Positions 7,925 through 15,042 are shown, numbered from the stretch's first letter. The stretch: 23,414 nucleotides of DNA from Paenibacillus sp. oral taxon 786 str. D14 (GCF_000159955.1 NZ_GG695971.1:182127-205540); one strand, 5' to 3'. A program made the numbers and translations. The notes: a model not told the origin generated them from the letters alone.

Positions 7925-8692
7925 TCAACCGGCTTTCTTGGCTAGAAACACGCCATAGGATAAATGCTTCCGGTAACGTTGCAGGAAGGCTTCATTTTCT
8001 CTGAAAAATATGCCCACGGCGGGATCCTGCAGCGCCTCTAAATCAATGATACGGTACGGATCCAAAGCGTTCTGCCAATCGAAGGACATCGCTCCGTCTG
8101 CGCCCCCTTTCTCCTGCTGCTGTCCACTTGGGTCTATTCCGGTTTCCGGTCCCCACTGCCGAACGTCCTGAAAACCGGCATCCCGCAGCATCCGCATCCA
8201 GGCAGCAGCGTCAGGCAAACGCGGATTGCCGTACAGCTCGCGCATCTCCCGCTCCAGCGCCAGATGAGGCTGCGTCCGAAACAGCTCACGGTCCCACGCT
8301 TGCCCGCCCTTACGCAGGACGCGGTGATATTCACGGAACGCCTTCACGGGATCGGCGGCGAACACCGTCACCGACTCGGCGATGACCGCATCATAGGTGT
8401 CCGAGCGCAGCGGGATGGCGGTGATATCACCTTGAATCCATTCGATTTGCAGTTGCTGCTGCTGCGCTCTGTGCTCGGCTTTCTCCAGCATCACGATACT
8501 TTGATCCATCGCCGTGACCTGCGCTCCCATCTGGGCTAACAGGCAGGCCGTTCTGCCCGTTCCGCAACCAACCTCCAGCACGCGCATTCCAGGTGCAATG
8601 CCAACAAACTGAATAAAATCGAGGGTTCCCTGAAATCCCCCCGGATGTGCCGAGCCTTCCCCAACGGCGGCGATGATTTCGTGATAATTCAT
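7925..8692 (-). CDS. Class I SAM-dependent methyltransferase
   Basis: 255 residues. Motif I VLEVGCGTGR is at residues 38-47, motif II-like acidic position in VTAMDQS (about 60-66), WIQGDITAIPLRSDTYDAVIAESV covers motifs III and IV (about 84-108), and YHRVLRKGGQ (about 121-130) is the post-strand region. These define a Methyltransf_11/25-type Rossmann methyltransferase that uses S-adenosylmethionine. The C-terminal 100 residues presumably shape the substrate pocket and contain a GPETGIDPSGQQQEKGG loop; the target (small molecule, lipid or other) is unknown. On the minus strand AAAGGAGGGG lies about 10 bases before the ATG, a strong ribosome binding site. It is convergent with the MFS gene and has no operon partner. 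Confidence 0.88.
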   Translation of the reverse strand: MNYHEIIAAVGEGSAHPGGFQGTLDFIQFVGIAPGMRVLEVGCGTGRTACLLAQMGAQVTAMDQSIVMLEKAEHRAQQQQLQIEWIQGDITAIPLRSDTYDAVIAESVTVFAADPVKAFREYHRVLRKGGQAWDRELFRTQPHLALEREMRELYGNPRLPDAAAWMRMLRDAGFQDVRQWGPETGIDPSGQQQEKGGADGAMSFDWQNALDPYRIIDLEALQDPAVGIFFRENEAFLQRYRKHLSYGVFLAKKAG

Positions 8693-8900
8693 CCTATAGC
8701 TGCCCCTCCTTTATCAACTTCCCCCACTTCTCTCAACAGCAGAATATGCCGCCGCGTCTCCAGCGCGATTAAGATAGGCTTTCACCTCGGGAGGAGGCCT
8801 CGGTTTTGAAGATTTGTTTCGTGAGCAGGACATTCGCCCTGTACAAATATCCGGGTGGTGAATAGGATAAATGAGCATTCGAGAGGGGAGGCACGAGTCT

Positions 8901-9320
8901 ATGCAACAGATCTATCCGCTTGGCGTAGAAACCTGCAAGCCGCATATCGGCAAAACCGTATGCGCTGTACTTCGGGACGGCCGCTATTACATTGGTACGA
9001 TCACCGATGTGAACGAAAAGGGCATTCAGCTGAACGGAGGATACGCTTCGGGGGCCAACGTTCTCTCTACCCAACCCGCCAAAGCCAAGAAGCAGCTCCA
9101 GCAGCTGAAATCCAAATCCAAAGGCAACCATAAAGCTTCAACCAAAGCGGTCCCCCAAGCCAACGACCAGGCACAAACGAAGGCGTACGGCTATGGGCCG
9201 GGGTATCCGGTTTATGGAGGATATCCGGGGTACGGTTTTCCGGGCAATCCTTATGGCGCCTATGCGCTGGATTGGGCGGCGATCGCTTTGCTGTTCCTTA
9301 TTCCGTTTTTGTTTATCTGA
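8901..9320 (+). CDS. Small protein: Sm/SH3-like N-terminus, Lys-rich linker, Gly/Tyr/Pro-rich region, C-terminal membrane segment
   Basis: 139 residues. Residues about 13-46 (IGKTVCAVLRDGRYYIGTIT, then DVNEKGIQLNGG) look like a small beta-barrel of the kind found in several short Bacillales proteins. Residues about 62-92 are rich in Lys and Gln. Residues about 93-120 form a Gly/Tyr/Pro-rich stretch (YGYGPGYPVYGGYPGYGFPG), and the last 19 residues, LDWAAIALLFLIPFLFI and neighbours, are a membrane helix ending at the C-terminus. Similar proteins exist in Bacillus and Paenibacillus as uncharacterised products; a surface or spore-layer role would fit the composition but is only a guess. Start at 8901 rather than 8871 because AGGGGAGG (8884-8891) is 9 bases upstream. 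Monocistronic, with a terminator following. Confidence 0.75.
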   Translation: MQQIYPLGVETCKPHIGKTVCAVLRDGRYYIGTITDVNEKGIQLNGGYASGANVLSTQPAKAKKQLQQLKSKSKGNHKASTKAVPQANDQAQTKAYGYGPGYPVYGGYPGYGFPGNPYGAYALDWAAIALLFLIPFLFI

Positions 9321-9348
9321 TGAAGCCTGTGCCGTCATGCGGCGATCC

Positions 9349-9388
9349 GAGTCAATTTCGTCTTTACGCGAAAATTGGCTCTTTTTTT
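9349..9388 (+). terminator. Rho-independent terminator
   Basis: GAGTCAATTTCG (from 9349) pairs with CGAAAATTGGCTC (ending 9381, one G-U and a one-base bulge), followed by seven T. Confidence 0.85.
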
Positions 9389-9411
9389 ATGCGCGAAGCA
9401 GAAGAAAACGC

Positions 9412-9439
9412 TTCATAAAAGGGCTTTCCGATGTATAAT
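9412..9439 (+). promoter_or_regulatory. Sigma-A promoter of the GH94 gene
   Basis: TTCATA (9412-9417), a 16-bp spacer and a perfect TATAAT (9434-9439), about 50 bases before the start codon. Just downstream are a 10-bp palindrome TTGTAGACAA (9448-9457) and a tandem GTAGACAA (9450-9465), which could be an operator. Confidence 0.6.
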
Positions 9440-9490
9440 GAACATAGTTGTAGACAAGTAGACAAGATTACGCGGAAAAGAGGTTGAACC

Positions 9491-11875
9491 ATGTTCAGAG
9501 CCACGGAGGATCAGGAATTCTACGAGTTGCTAAGCCCTACACTTCTGCCTAAAGCGTCGGGATTCCTATGGAACGAAACGATGATGATTCACATGAACTG
9601 CCGGGGATATGCTGTTGCCCAATTCATGCAGCCGGAGCCGGCTAAGTATTCGCATGCCCCGAATCTGGAAGCGAAGACGTTTATGCAGCCGGAACAGCCA
9701 TATTATGCGCATCATCCGGGCCGTTTCGTGTTTGTGAAGGACGAGGAAGATCAAAGTCTGTTTTCGGCGCCATATGAACCGATGCGGGTCAAGACCGACA
9801 GCTATGCCTTTGCCTTGGGACAGAGCCGGATCGTCTGGAAGGTCGAGCATCAGGGCGTGTTGATCGAAATGAGCCTCAGCTTGCCGAAGAAGGATCCGCT
9901 GGAGCTTTGGCGGGTGAAGGTGACGAATGTGTCGCAGCGGGCGCGGAAGCTGAGTATCTACCCTTACTTCACTGTGGGTTATATGTCTTGGATGAACCAA
10001 TCCGGCGAATACCATGAGGACCTGCAGGCAATCGTCTGCTCTTCGGTGACGCCGTATCAGAAATATCAGGATTACGATAAGATCAAGTTTTTCCGTGACA
10101 AAACGTTCCTGATCGCCGAACAACCGCCGGTGTCCTGGGAAGTGAATCAGGAGGCGTTCGAGGGAGAAGGCGGGATCACCCGTCCGTCCGCCTTGGAACA
10201 AGCGGAGCTCGCGAAGGGAGATGCGCGGTACGAGACGCCAGTAGCCGTTATGCAATACCGGATGGAACTGGCGGCAGGGGAAACGCGGGAATACCGCTTC
10301 CTGTTCGGCCCGGCCCGGGATGAGCAGGAGATTGCGCAAATTCGGGAGACATACTTCGGCAAGGCTGGCGATCTGAGAGAAGACGGATTTCTGGCTGCCG
10401 AACGCGAATACGACCAGTATATTCGGGAAGGACGGGGCTGCCTGACAATCTCCACCCCCGACAAGGATCTCGATCTGTTCGTCAATCGCTGGCTGCCGCG
10501 GCAAATTTATTATCATGGACAGACGAACCGCCTGACCACCGACCCGCAAACCCGGAACTATTTGCAGGATCACATGGGCATGAGCTATATCAAGCCGCAG
10601 GTGGCACGGGCATCGTTCTTGACGGCGCTGAGTCAGCAGAAAGCAAACGGCGCCATGCCGGACGGAATCGTGCTGCATCCGGACGCTGAACTGAAATATA
10701 TCAACCAGGTGCCGCATACGGACCACTGTGTCTGGCTGCCCATCTGTCTCAGCACGTATTTGGATGAGACGGGAGACTACTCGATTCTGGAGGAAAAGGT
10801 GGCCTATGCCGACAGTGAGGAAGCCGAACCTGTATATGTCCATGTCGATAAAGCGATGCGTTGGCTGATGAACGACCGCGACGAGCGGGGGCTGAACTAC
10901 ATCAACCAAGGCGACTGGTGCGACCCGATGAATATGGTTGGCTACAAAGGGAAGGGCGTGTCCGGCTGGCTGACGATCGCCACGGCGTATGCGTTCCAGG
11001 TTTGGGCCGGCATTTGCGAGAACAGCGGACGGCCTGAGGCTGCACGGGATTACCGTGCGGCGGCGGAGGAGACCAACGAAGTGGTGAACCGCTACTTGTG
11101 GGACGGCGAATGGTATGCACGGGGTATCACCGATGATAACGTCGTGTTTGGGATTAGCACTGATGAGGAAGGCCGGATCTTCATCAACCCGCAGGGCTGG
11201 TCGATGTTGAGCGGCGCGGCCGACGCCGACAAACGCGAGAAGCTGATGCGTGCGGTGCGCGAGCAGCTGGAGACGCCGTACGGCGTTGAGAAGCTCGCAC
11301 CTTCCTACACGAAGATGCGCGAGGATGTCGGCCGGGTCACGCAGAAGCACCCGGGCTCGGCGGAGAACGGCGCGGTGTACAATCATGCCGCTGCCTTCTA
11401 CATCTACGCGTTATATACGGTGGGTGAGCGGGACGATGCCTTTCGGCTGCTGCGCAAAATGCTGCCCGGCCCGGATCTCGAGGATATCGTGCAACGGGGA
11501 CAGCTGCCGGTGTTCATCCCGAACTACTACCGGGGAGCCTATCGGCAATTCCCGCGGACGGCAGGACGCTCCAGCCATCTGTTCAACACGGGCACGGTGC
11601 CGTGGGTGTACCGCTGCTTAATCGATGGGCTGTTTGGCGTGCAGGGCACGAAGGACGGCATCCGCGTGAGCCCGCAGCTTCCGTCCCATTGGAACGAAGC
11701 GGCGATCACGCGCGAATTCCGGGGTGCCACGCTGCACGTAGATATCCGGCGGGACGCAGCGGTAACAGAGACCGAGGTTTACGCGGATGGCGAGCGGCTG
11801 CCGGAAGGCGTGCTGCGGAATGTGCAGCCGGGCAAGACTTACCGCGTGCAGGTGAAGCTGCCAGCCGGAGCGTAA
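9491..11875 (+). CDS. GH94 family glycoside phosphorylase, probably cellobionic acid phosphorylase type
   Basis: 794 residues, a full GH94 single-chain enzyme. GH94 enzymes split beta-glucosides with phosphate, inverting to an alpha-glucose-1-phosphate. An N-terminal beta-sandwich (about 1-280) and a linker precede the (alpha/alpha)6 barrel. The barrel includes LPRQIYYHGQTNRLTTDPQT, DHMGMSYIKPQ, the catalytic-region motif GDWCDPMNMVGYKGKGVSGW (residues 474-493; by analogy with GDWND of cellobiose phosphorylase, Asp478 would be the general acid), and NGAVYNHAAAFYIYALY. A C-terminal beta-domain (about 690-794) follows. The Cys in GDWCD and the following PMNMVG are what I recall for cellobionic-acid phosphorylases, not cellobiose or chitobiose enzymes; that subtype is a tentative call. 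ATG 9491 follows AAAAGAGGT. Monocistronic with no sugar transporter beside it, and it has no signal peptide, so it acts in the cytoplasm. Confidence 0.85.
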   Translation: MFRATEDQEFYELLSPTLLPKASGFLWNETMMIHMNCRGYAVAQFMQPEPAKYSHAPNLEAKTFMQPEQPYYAHHPGRFVFVKDEEDQSLFSAPYEPMRVKTDSYAFALGQSRIVWKVEHQGVLIEMSLSLPKKDPLELWRVKVTNVSQRARKLSIYPYFTVGYMSWMNQSGEYHEDLQAIVCSSVTPYQKYQDYDKIKFFRDKTFLIAEQPPVSWEVNQEAFEGEGGITRPSALEQAELAKGDARYETPVAVMQYRMELAAGETREYRFLFGPARDEQEIAQIRETYFGKAGDLREDGFLAAEREYDQYIREGRGCLTISTPDKDLDLFVNRWLPRQIYYHGQTNRLTTDPQTRNYLQDHMGMSYIKPQVARASFLTALSQQKANGAMPDGIVLHPDAELKYINQVPHTDHCVWLPICLSTYLDETGDYSILEEKVAYADSEEAEPVYVHVDKAMRWLMNDRDERGLNYINQGDWCDPMNMVGYKGKGVSGWLTIATAYAFQVWAGICENSGRPEAARDYRAAAEETNEVVNRYLWDGEWYARGITDDNVVFGISTDEEGRIFINPQGWSMLSGAADADKREKLMRAVREQLETPYGVEKLAPSYTKMREDVGRVTQKHPGSAENGAVYNHAAAFYIYALYTVGERDDAFRLLRKMLPGPDLEDIVQRGQLPVFIPNYYRGAYRQFPRTAGRSSHLFNTGTVPWVYRCLIDGLFGVQGTKDGIRVSPQLPSHWNEAAITREFRGATLHVDIRRDAAVTETEVYADGERLPEGVLRNVQPGKTYRVQVKLPAGA

Positions 11876-11905
11876 GCGAAAGCGGCGGAAGCAAGAAGAA
11901 GCAAG

Positions 11906-11952
11906 AAGCGCAAGCGTGTCGGGGAAGATCCCCTGCGCTTGCGCTTTTTTTC
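11906..11952 (+). terminator. Rho-independent terminator after the GH94 gene
   Basis: AAGCGCAAGCG (11906-11916) pairs with GCGCTTGCGCTT (11935-11946), with an inner GGGGAAGATCCCC stem and a run of seven or eight T. Confidence 0.9.
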
Positions 11953-11985
11953 GCGTTGCCTGTGTTTCATGCGTCTCCTTCCTGC

Positions 11986-12029
11986 AATTTAAGAAAAACT
12001 TTATTTTTTCCTCCCATTCTTCTTAAATT
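11986..12029. promoter_or_regulatory. Inverted repeat upstream of the VanY-type gene
   Basis: A perfect 10-bp inverted repeat, AATTTAAGAA (11986-11995) and TTCTTAAATT (12020-12029), separated by 24 bases in an AT-rich stretch. The right arm abuts a possible -10 (TATAAA, 12029-12034). It could be a regulator site or an mRNA leader hairpin. No confident -35 is seen. Confidence 0.35.
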
Positions 12030-12074
12030 ATAAAAGTTATCCTAAGGGGGAAGAAAAGCTAGGGGGAAATCGAC

Positions 12075-12962
12075 GTGAAAAAGTGGATAATTTGCCTAAT
12101 GCTCCTGGTGCTGCTGGGATACGGGGTTTCTAAATTTAAGACCGAAACGGCCCGATCACCGCAGGATTCAGCGCCGCCCGTAGAGGACGTTGAGCCGAAT
12201 GAGGTTTCGGATTCGTCGCTGGCTGCAGAAGGAATGAGGATCCACGTCACCAAGGAGATGATATATCAGGGCGATTTGCTGCTGGTGAACAAGGACCATC
12301 CGGTTCCGAAGGGGCTGCACCCCGATAAGGAAGCCGTTAGTCTGGTGAAGAACCCCGAATTGATCGACGGATTTGGAGTGTTGGATAATAAAGTGCTGTT
12401 GTCGCCGCGCATGGCGGAACGTTTTGCAACGATGGTGAAGGCCGCCGGGGAGGAAGGAATCAACCATTTCCTGATCAGCAGCGGGTACCGGGACGAAGAG
12501 AAGCAGGACGAGCTGTACCGCCAAATGGGTTCCAAGCTGGCGCTGCCTGCCGGATACAGCGAGCATAACCTGGGGCTGTCGCTGGACATCGGGTCGTCCC
12601 AAGCGGAGATGAATGTCGCCCCGGAAGGCCGGTGGTTGAAGGAGAATGCGTGGAAATATGGATTTATTTTGCGATACCCGGACGACAAAACGGCGATCAC
12701 AGGCATTCAGTTCGAGCCTTGGCACTTCCGGTACGTGGGTCTGCCGCATAGCGCCATCATTCACGAAAACGGGTTTGTGCTGGAGCAATACTTGGATTAT
12801 CTGAAGGAGCAACAGTCGGTGAGCATCACAGTACAAGGCCAGAAGTATCACGTCTTCTACTATCCGGTATCCAAAGATCGGACCATTGAGGTGCCGGCGC
12901 AGGGCAGTTATGAGATTTCCGGCAACAACATGGACGGAGTTATTGTGACCGTTCGCGAGTAA
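12075..12962 (+). CDS. VanY-type D-alanyl-D-alanine carboxypeptidase
   Basis: 295 residues. The N-terminus has KK followed by a hydrophobic stretch (residues 4-18), a signal peptide or membrane anchor without a lipobox Cys, then a Pro/acidic linker. The peptidase M15B/VanY domain spans about 75-245: ISSGYRDEEKQDELY (substrate-site Arg), SEHNLGLSLDIG with zinc ligands His164 and Asp171 in the HxxGxxxD pattern, and EPWHFRYVG with Glu214 and zinc ligand His217. Such enzymes remove the terminal D-Ala of peptidoglycan stem peptides outside the membrane; most are chromosomal wall-remodelling enzymes and need not confer glycopeptide resistance, and no van genes flank this one. The last 45 residues form a small extra region (SVSITVQGQKYHVFYYPVSK). 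The start is GTG 12075, 8 bases after AGGGGG. The GLS in place of GLA in the motif is a mild variant. Confidence 0.88.
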   Translation: MKKWIICLMLLVLLGYGVSKFKTETARSPQDSAPPVEDVEPNEVSDSSLAAEGMRIHVTKEMIYQGDLLLVNKDHPVPKGLHPDKEAVSLVKNPELIDGFGVLDNKVLLSPRMAERFATMVKAAGEEGINHFLISSGYRDEEKQDELYRQMGSKLALPAGYSEHNLGLSLDIGSSQAEMNVAPEGRWLKENAWKYGFILRYPDDKTAITGIQFEPWHFRYVGLPHSAIIHENGFVLEQYLDYLKEQQSVSITVQGQKYHVFYYPVSKDRTIEVPAQGSYEISGNNMDGVIVTVRE

Positions 12963-13003
12963 TCCGGCAGCAAGGCAGGAGATCATGAAAGCGAGGGGAT
13001 CCA

Positions 13004-13168
13004 ATGGGGCCAATGGGAACGATTGCAATATACAAGAAAGGGCTGAATATGGGAATACCGGGGGCGATGATCGTTCCCTTTCGAGAGCTGCCGGATTCGG
13101 CGGCCTTTGGTTTGTTCGGCTTGTTTCGCGTGTTTGGTGAGAGCATTTGTTTTGCAAACTTTTTGTAA
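13004..13168 (+). CDS. Possible 54-residue protein of unknown function
   Basis: An ATG at 13004, 5 bases after GAGGGG, opens a frame that ends TAA 13166-13168, just before the next promoter. The product starts MGPMGTIAIYKKGLNMG, has a PFRELPDS turn, and ends hydrophobic and Phe-rich (FGLFGLFRVFGESICFANFL). I recognise no family. No terminator lies between it and the VanY gene, so it could be a third of an operon tail or chance coding. This fills most of the 381-base gap before the FMN reductase gene; otherwise that gap holds only the promoter and leader of that gene. Confidence 0.25.
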   Translation: MGPMGTIAIYKKGLNMGIPGAMIVPFRELPDSAAFGLFGLFRVFGESICFANFL

Positions 13169-13173
13169 GTTTC

Positions 13174-13202
13174 TTGACAAAAGGAATCTTGGTGACTATC
13201 AT
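13174..13202 (+). promoter_or_regulatory. Strong sigma-A promoter of the FMN reductase gene
   Basis: TTGACA (13174-13179, perfect), a 17-bp spacer and TATCAT (13197-13202, 5 of 6). It predicts a transcript start near 13209 and a leader of about 135 bases. Confidence 0.8.
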
Positions 13203-13206
13203 TAAC

Positions 13207-13226
13207 TCAAGTTTGATTAATTCAAA
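13207..13226. promoter_or_regulatory. Candidate repressor operator at the FMN reductase transcription start
   Basis: Overlapping palindromes directly downstream of the -10: TCAAGTTTGA (13207-13216) and TTTGATTAATTCAAA (13212-13226, perfect 5-bp arms). The position over +1 is typical for MarR/HxlR-type repression of redox genes, but the regulator is unknown. Confidence 0.4.
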
Positions 13227-13343
13227 TAAAGGATATTGGAGAAGTTCGGAATCGTACCTGATGGTGTAACAGCATTGTTTTGGGGCAAAATAATGTCAGG
13301 TGGATTAACGAAGCCAAGAAATCAATCGAGGAGGAAAATAGCC

Positions 13344-13883
13344 ATGTCTAAATTGAACATCGGGATTATCCTGGGAAGTACCCGCGATGGGCGCGTGAGC
13401 CCGCAGGTCGGAGAATGGGTGAAGAAGCATGCGGATGCTCGCGGCGACGCCAATTATGAAATCGTTGACATCGCGGATTACAAACTGCCGTTGCTCGGCG
13501 AAGCCGATGCCAGCGAGCAAGCAGCGGCTTGGAATAGCAAGCTTAACAGCTTGGACGGTTTCGTATTCATCGTGCAAGAATACAACCACAGCATCACAGG
13601 TGCCCTGAAGAACGCGCTGGACTATGCGCGTGAAGCGTGGAACAACAAAGCAGCCGGGATCGTCAGCTATGGTTCCGTAGGCGGCGCTCGTGCAGCAGAA
13701 CACCTGCGCGGCATTCTGGGCGAACTGCTGGTTGCGGACGTGCGTGTACACGTTGCCCTGTCGCTGTTCACCGATTTCGAGAACTACAGTGTCTTCAAGC
13801 CGGCAGACCTGCACTTGAAGAACCTGAACGACATGCTGGACCAAGTGCTTGCTTGGAGCGGCGCGTTGAAGACGCTGCGTTAA
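13344..13883 (+). CDS. NADPH-dependent FMN reductase (flavodoxin-like fold)
   Basis: 179 residues, normal for the family. The N-terminal phosphate-binding loop follows strand 1 as NIGIILGSTRDGRVSPQVGEWV (residues 4-25). VFIVQEYNHSITGALKNALDY (about 74-94) is the FMN-contacting PEYN-type block, and VSYGSVGGARAAEHLR (about 105-120) is the second flavin-contact loop. Members reduce FMN, quinones or azo compounds with NAD(P)H in the cytoplasm. Start at ATG 13344 because GAGGAGGAAA (13328-13336) lies just upstream; the frame can be extended to 13236, but that extension looks like leader. It is preceded by a strong promoter with a palindrome over +1, suggesting induction by a redox-active compound, and is closed by a terminator. 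Confidence 0.9.
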   Translation: MSKLNIGIILGSTRDGRVSPQVGEWVKKHADARGDANYEIVDIADYKLPLLGEADASEQAAAWNSKLNSLDGFVFIVQEYNHSITGALKNALDYAREAWNNKAAGIVSYGSVGGARAAEHLRGILGELLVADVRVHVALSLFTDFENYSVFKPADLHLKNLNDMLDQVLAWSGALKTLR

Positions 13884-13907
13884 GATTCATTTCCGACTTC
13901 GATTTTG

Positions 13908-13944
13908 AAACCCCTGTGCTAATGATATGGCGCGGGGGTTTTTT
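13908..13944 (+). terminator. Rho-independent terminator after the FMN reductase gene
   Basis: AACCCCTGTGC (13909-13919) pairs with GCGCGGGGGTT (13930-13940, two G-U pairs), followed by TTTT. Confidence 0.88.
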
Positions 13945-14073
13945 GCATGATTGCCGGTGCAGGTAATGCCTCGTATAACGATATCGATCTCCTGAGGCGC
14001 GCTATTGCTGTGACGTTTGTCATATCGATGAGACGGCACGTTTGCTAATTGTACCTTAGGAGGTGGACGACGC

Positions 14074-14250
14074 ATGAAAGTCAATTATCCCTTGAAGGGA
14101 ACTCCGGATCTCAAAGAGATCAAGGAATCCCTCAAACCGTTTGGCGGTCGCTGCGCAAAAATTGTCGATGGTACGTTGGAATATCAGATTAAGAATGAGA
14201 ATGAGAAAGCCGCTTATGAAGCCATGAAGGAACAAGGCTACATTGAATAA
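14074..14250 (+). CDS. 58-residue protein of unknown function
   Basis: TAGGAGGTG (14057-14065), a near-perfect ribosome binding site, precedes the ATG by 8 bases, and a strong terminator follows the TAA, so this is very probably a real gene although short. The product begins MKVNYPLKGTPDLKEIKESL, continues KPFGGRCAKIVDGTLEYQIK and ends EKAAYEAMKEQGYIE. It is soluble and charged with a probable alpha-beta-beta-alpha layout, and has no membrane segment, Cys cluster or helix-turn-helix that I can see. I do not recognise the family. No promoter consensus is clear in the preceding 120 bases. Confidence 0.7.
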   Translation: MKVNYPLKGTPDLKEIKESLKPFGGRCAKIVDGTLEYQIKNENEKAAYEAMKEQGYIE

Positions 14251-14262
14251 TTAGCAGCAATG

Positions 14263-14314
14263 AAAAAAAGGGTGTTCCCTGTCACGAAGTGACATGAGGG
14301 GCACCCTGCTTTTT
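14263..14314. terminator. Bidirectional terminator
   Basis: GGGTG-TTCCC-TGTCAC pairs with GTGACA-GGGG-CACCC around a GAA loop (stem 14270-14306). Seven A on the left (14263-14269) and five T on the right (14310-14314) allow function on both strands. It serves the 58-residue gene on the plus strand and formerly the histidine kinase on the minus strand. Confidence 0.85.
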
Positions 14315-14816
14315 AGTATAGATGTACATAAAATGTGGTGGATTCACCCAGCTTACTTTTGGCATAAATTTTTCCCTTGTGCTGTTCGACAATCGATTTC
14401 GCGATGGCCAGCCCAAGTCCATAACCGCCTTCTTTGCAGCAGGATCATCACCACCTGCGGAAAACGTATAGAACCTTCCGGGCTGTGACATCCAGGAAGA
14501 CGAGTATATATCCGCTGTCCGTAGAGCGTACGTTGTAAATCCAGCGGCTTCCGTCCAGGCTGAATTGCCCGCTACTCTGGCGCTTGTCCACCGCCTTCTC
14601 CAACGCTTCGTTGTAAAAATCCTCATCCATGTCAAATTTGGACATGTAGGAGATCAACTCGAATTCTTGATCCGTTTGCAGCATAAATGAAATGGACCGA
14701 TCAGGCGGTGCTTCTCCGGAACGATCCAGGGGCCGGTTTTTGCCCGGTGCGCCGCTTTCGACACTGCTGCTCCCGCTTCCAGCGCCTATGGGGGGCCGTT
14801 GCGGCCGGGGGATTTT
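14313..14816 (-). pseudogene. Sensor histidine kinase remnant with internal deletion
   Basis: On the minus strand the frame 14816-14451 encodes an extracytoplasmic sensor-type segment (for example RSISFMLQTDQEFELISYMS and DGSRWIYNVRSTDSGYILVF). It stops at two consecutive TGA codons (14450-14445). The same frame then resumes with [20 protein letters not shown] and [20 protein letters not shown], which is the G2 box and C-terminus of a histidine kinase ATPase domain, ending TAA at 14313-14315. The membrane helix, dimerisation domain with the phospho-His, N box and G1 box, some 200 residues, are missing between FRRW and KEGGYG. The 5' end is also broken by a TGA at 14817-14819; another frame upstream (MDLHKVMDSYEKSP) may be a shifted piece. 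No response regulator gene is adjacent. Certainly non-functional as a kinase. Confidence 0.8.
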
Positions 14817-14946
14817 TCATAGGAATCCATGACTTTGTGTAAATCCATATTGATGTCGCTGTTCACGTTACCTTTAATCAACCTTAAGCTCAGATTTGGA
14901 TGCGGTTGCTTCATTAATGAGCTGCGAATGATCTGATCTGCTAATG

Positions 14947-15042
14947 GGCTGCTTGTAGACACTCGTATGTACGTATGCGTTTGTATACACTTGTAGGCGC
15001 TCGAATGGCACGTATACGCTTGTATGCACTTGATTGTATGCC
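14947..15042. repeat. Degenerate array of about 10-bp repeats
   Basis: Roughly nine or ten imperfect units of 8-12 bases with consensus near T(A/G)C(A/G)CTTGTA. Examples are GACACTCGTA (14958), TGCGTTTGTA (14976), TACACTTGTA (14986), GGCGCTCGAA (14996), TACGCTTGTA (15015) and TGCACTTGAT (15025). A looser repeat of TAATGRGCTGC type precedes it (about 14913-14953). Non-coding. Confidence 0.6.

Noticed and set aside
9566..11386. 606-codon open frame on the minus strand inside the GH94 gene
   Set aside because: It is a shadow of GC-rich codon use: no family features, no ribosome binding site, and the plus strand encodes a clear enzyme.
12075..12962. Vancomycin resistance gene
   Set aside because: VanY-type peptidases are common wall enzymes, and no vanHAX or vanRS genes are near.
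12168..13202. 344-codon minus-strand frame opposite the VanY-type gene
   Set aside because: It mirrors the real gene, and the product is low-complexity and unlike any family.
13236..13343. 36-residue extension of the FMN reductase
   Set aside because: It begins at TTG without a ribosome binding site and reads through the strong site at 13328-13336; it is untranslated leader.
14786..14880. Small minus-strand frame MDLHKVMDSYEKSP as a separate gene
   Set aside because: It has no ribosome binding site, stops within the kinase remnant, and is better seen as shifted debris.
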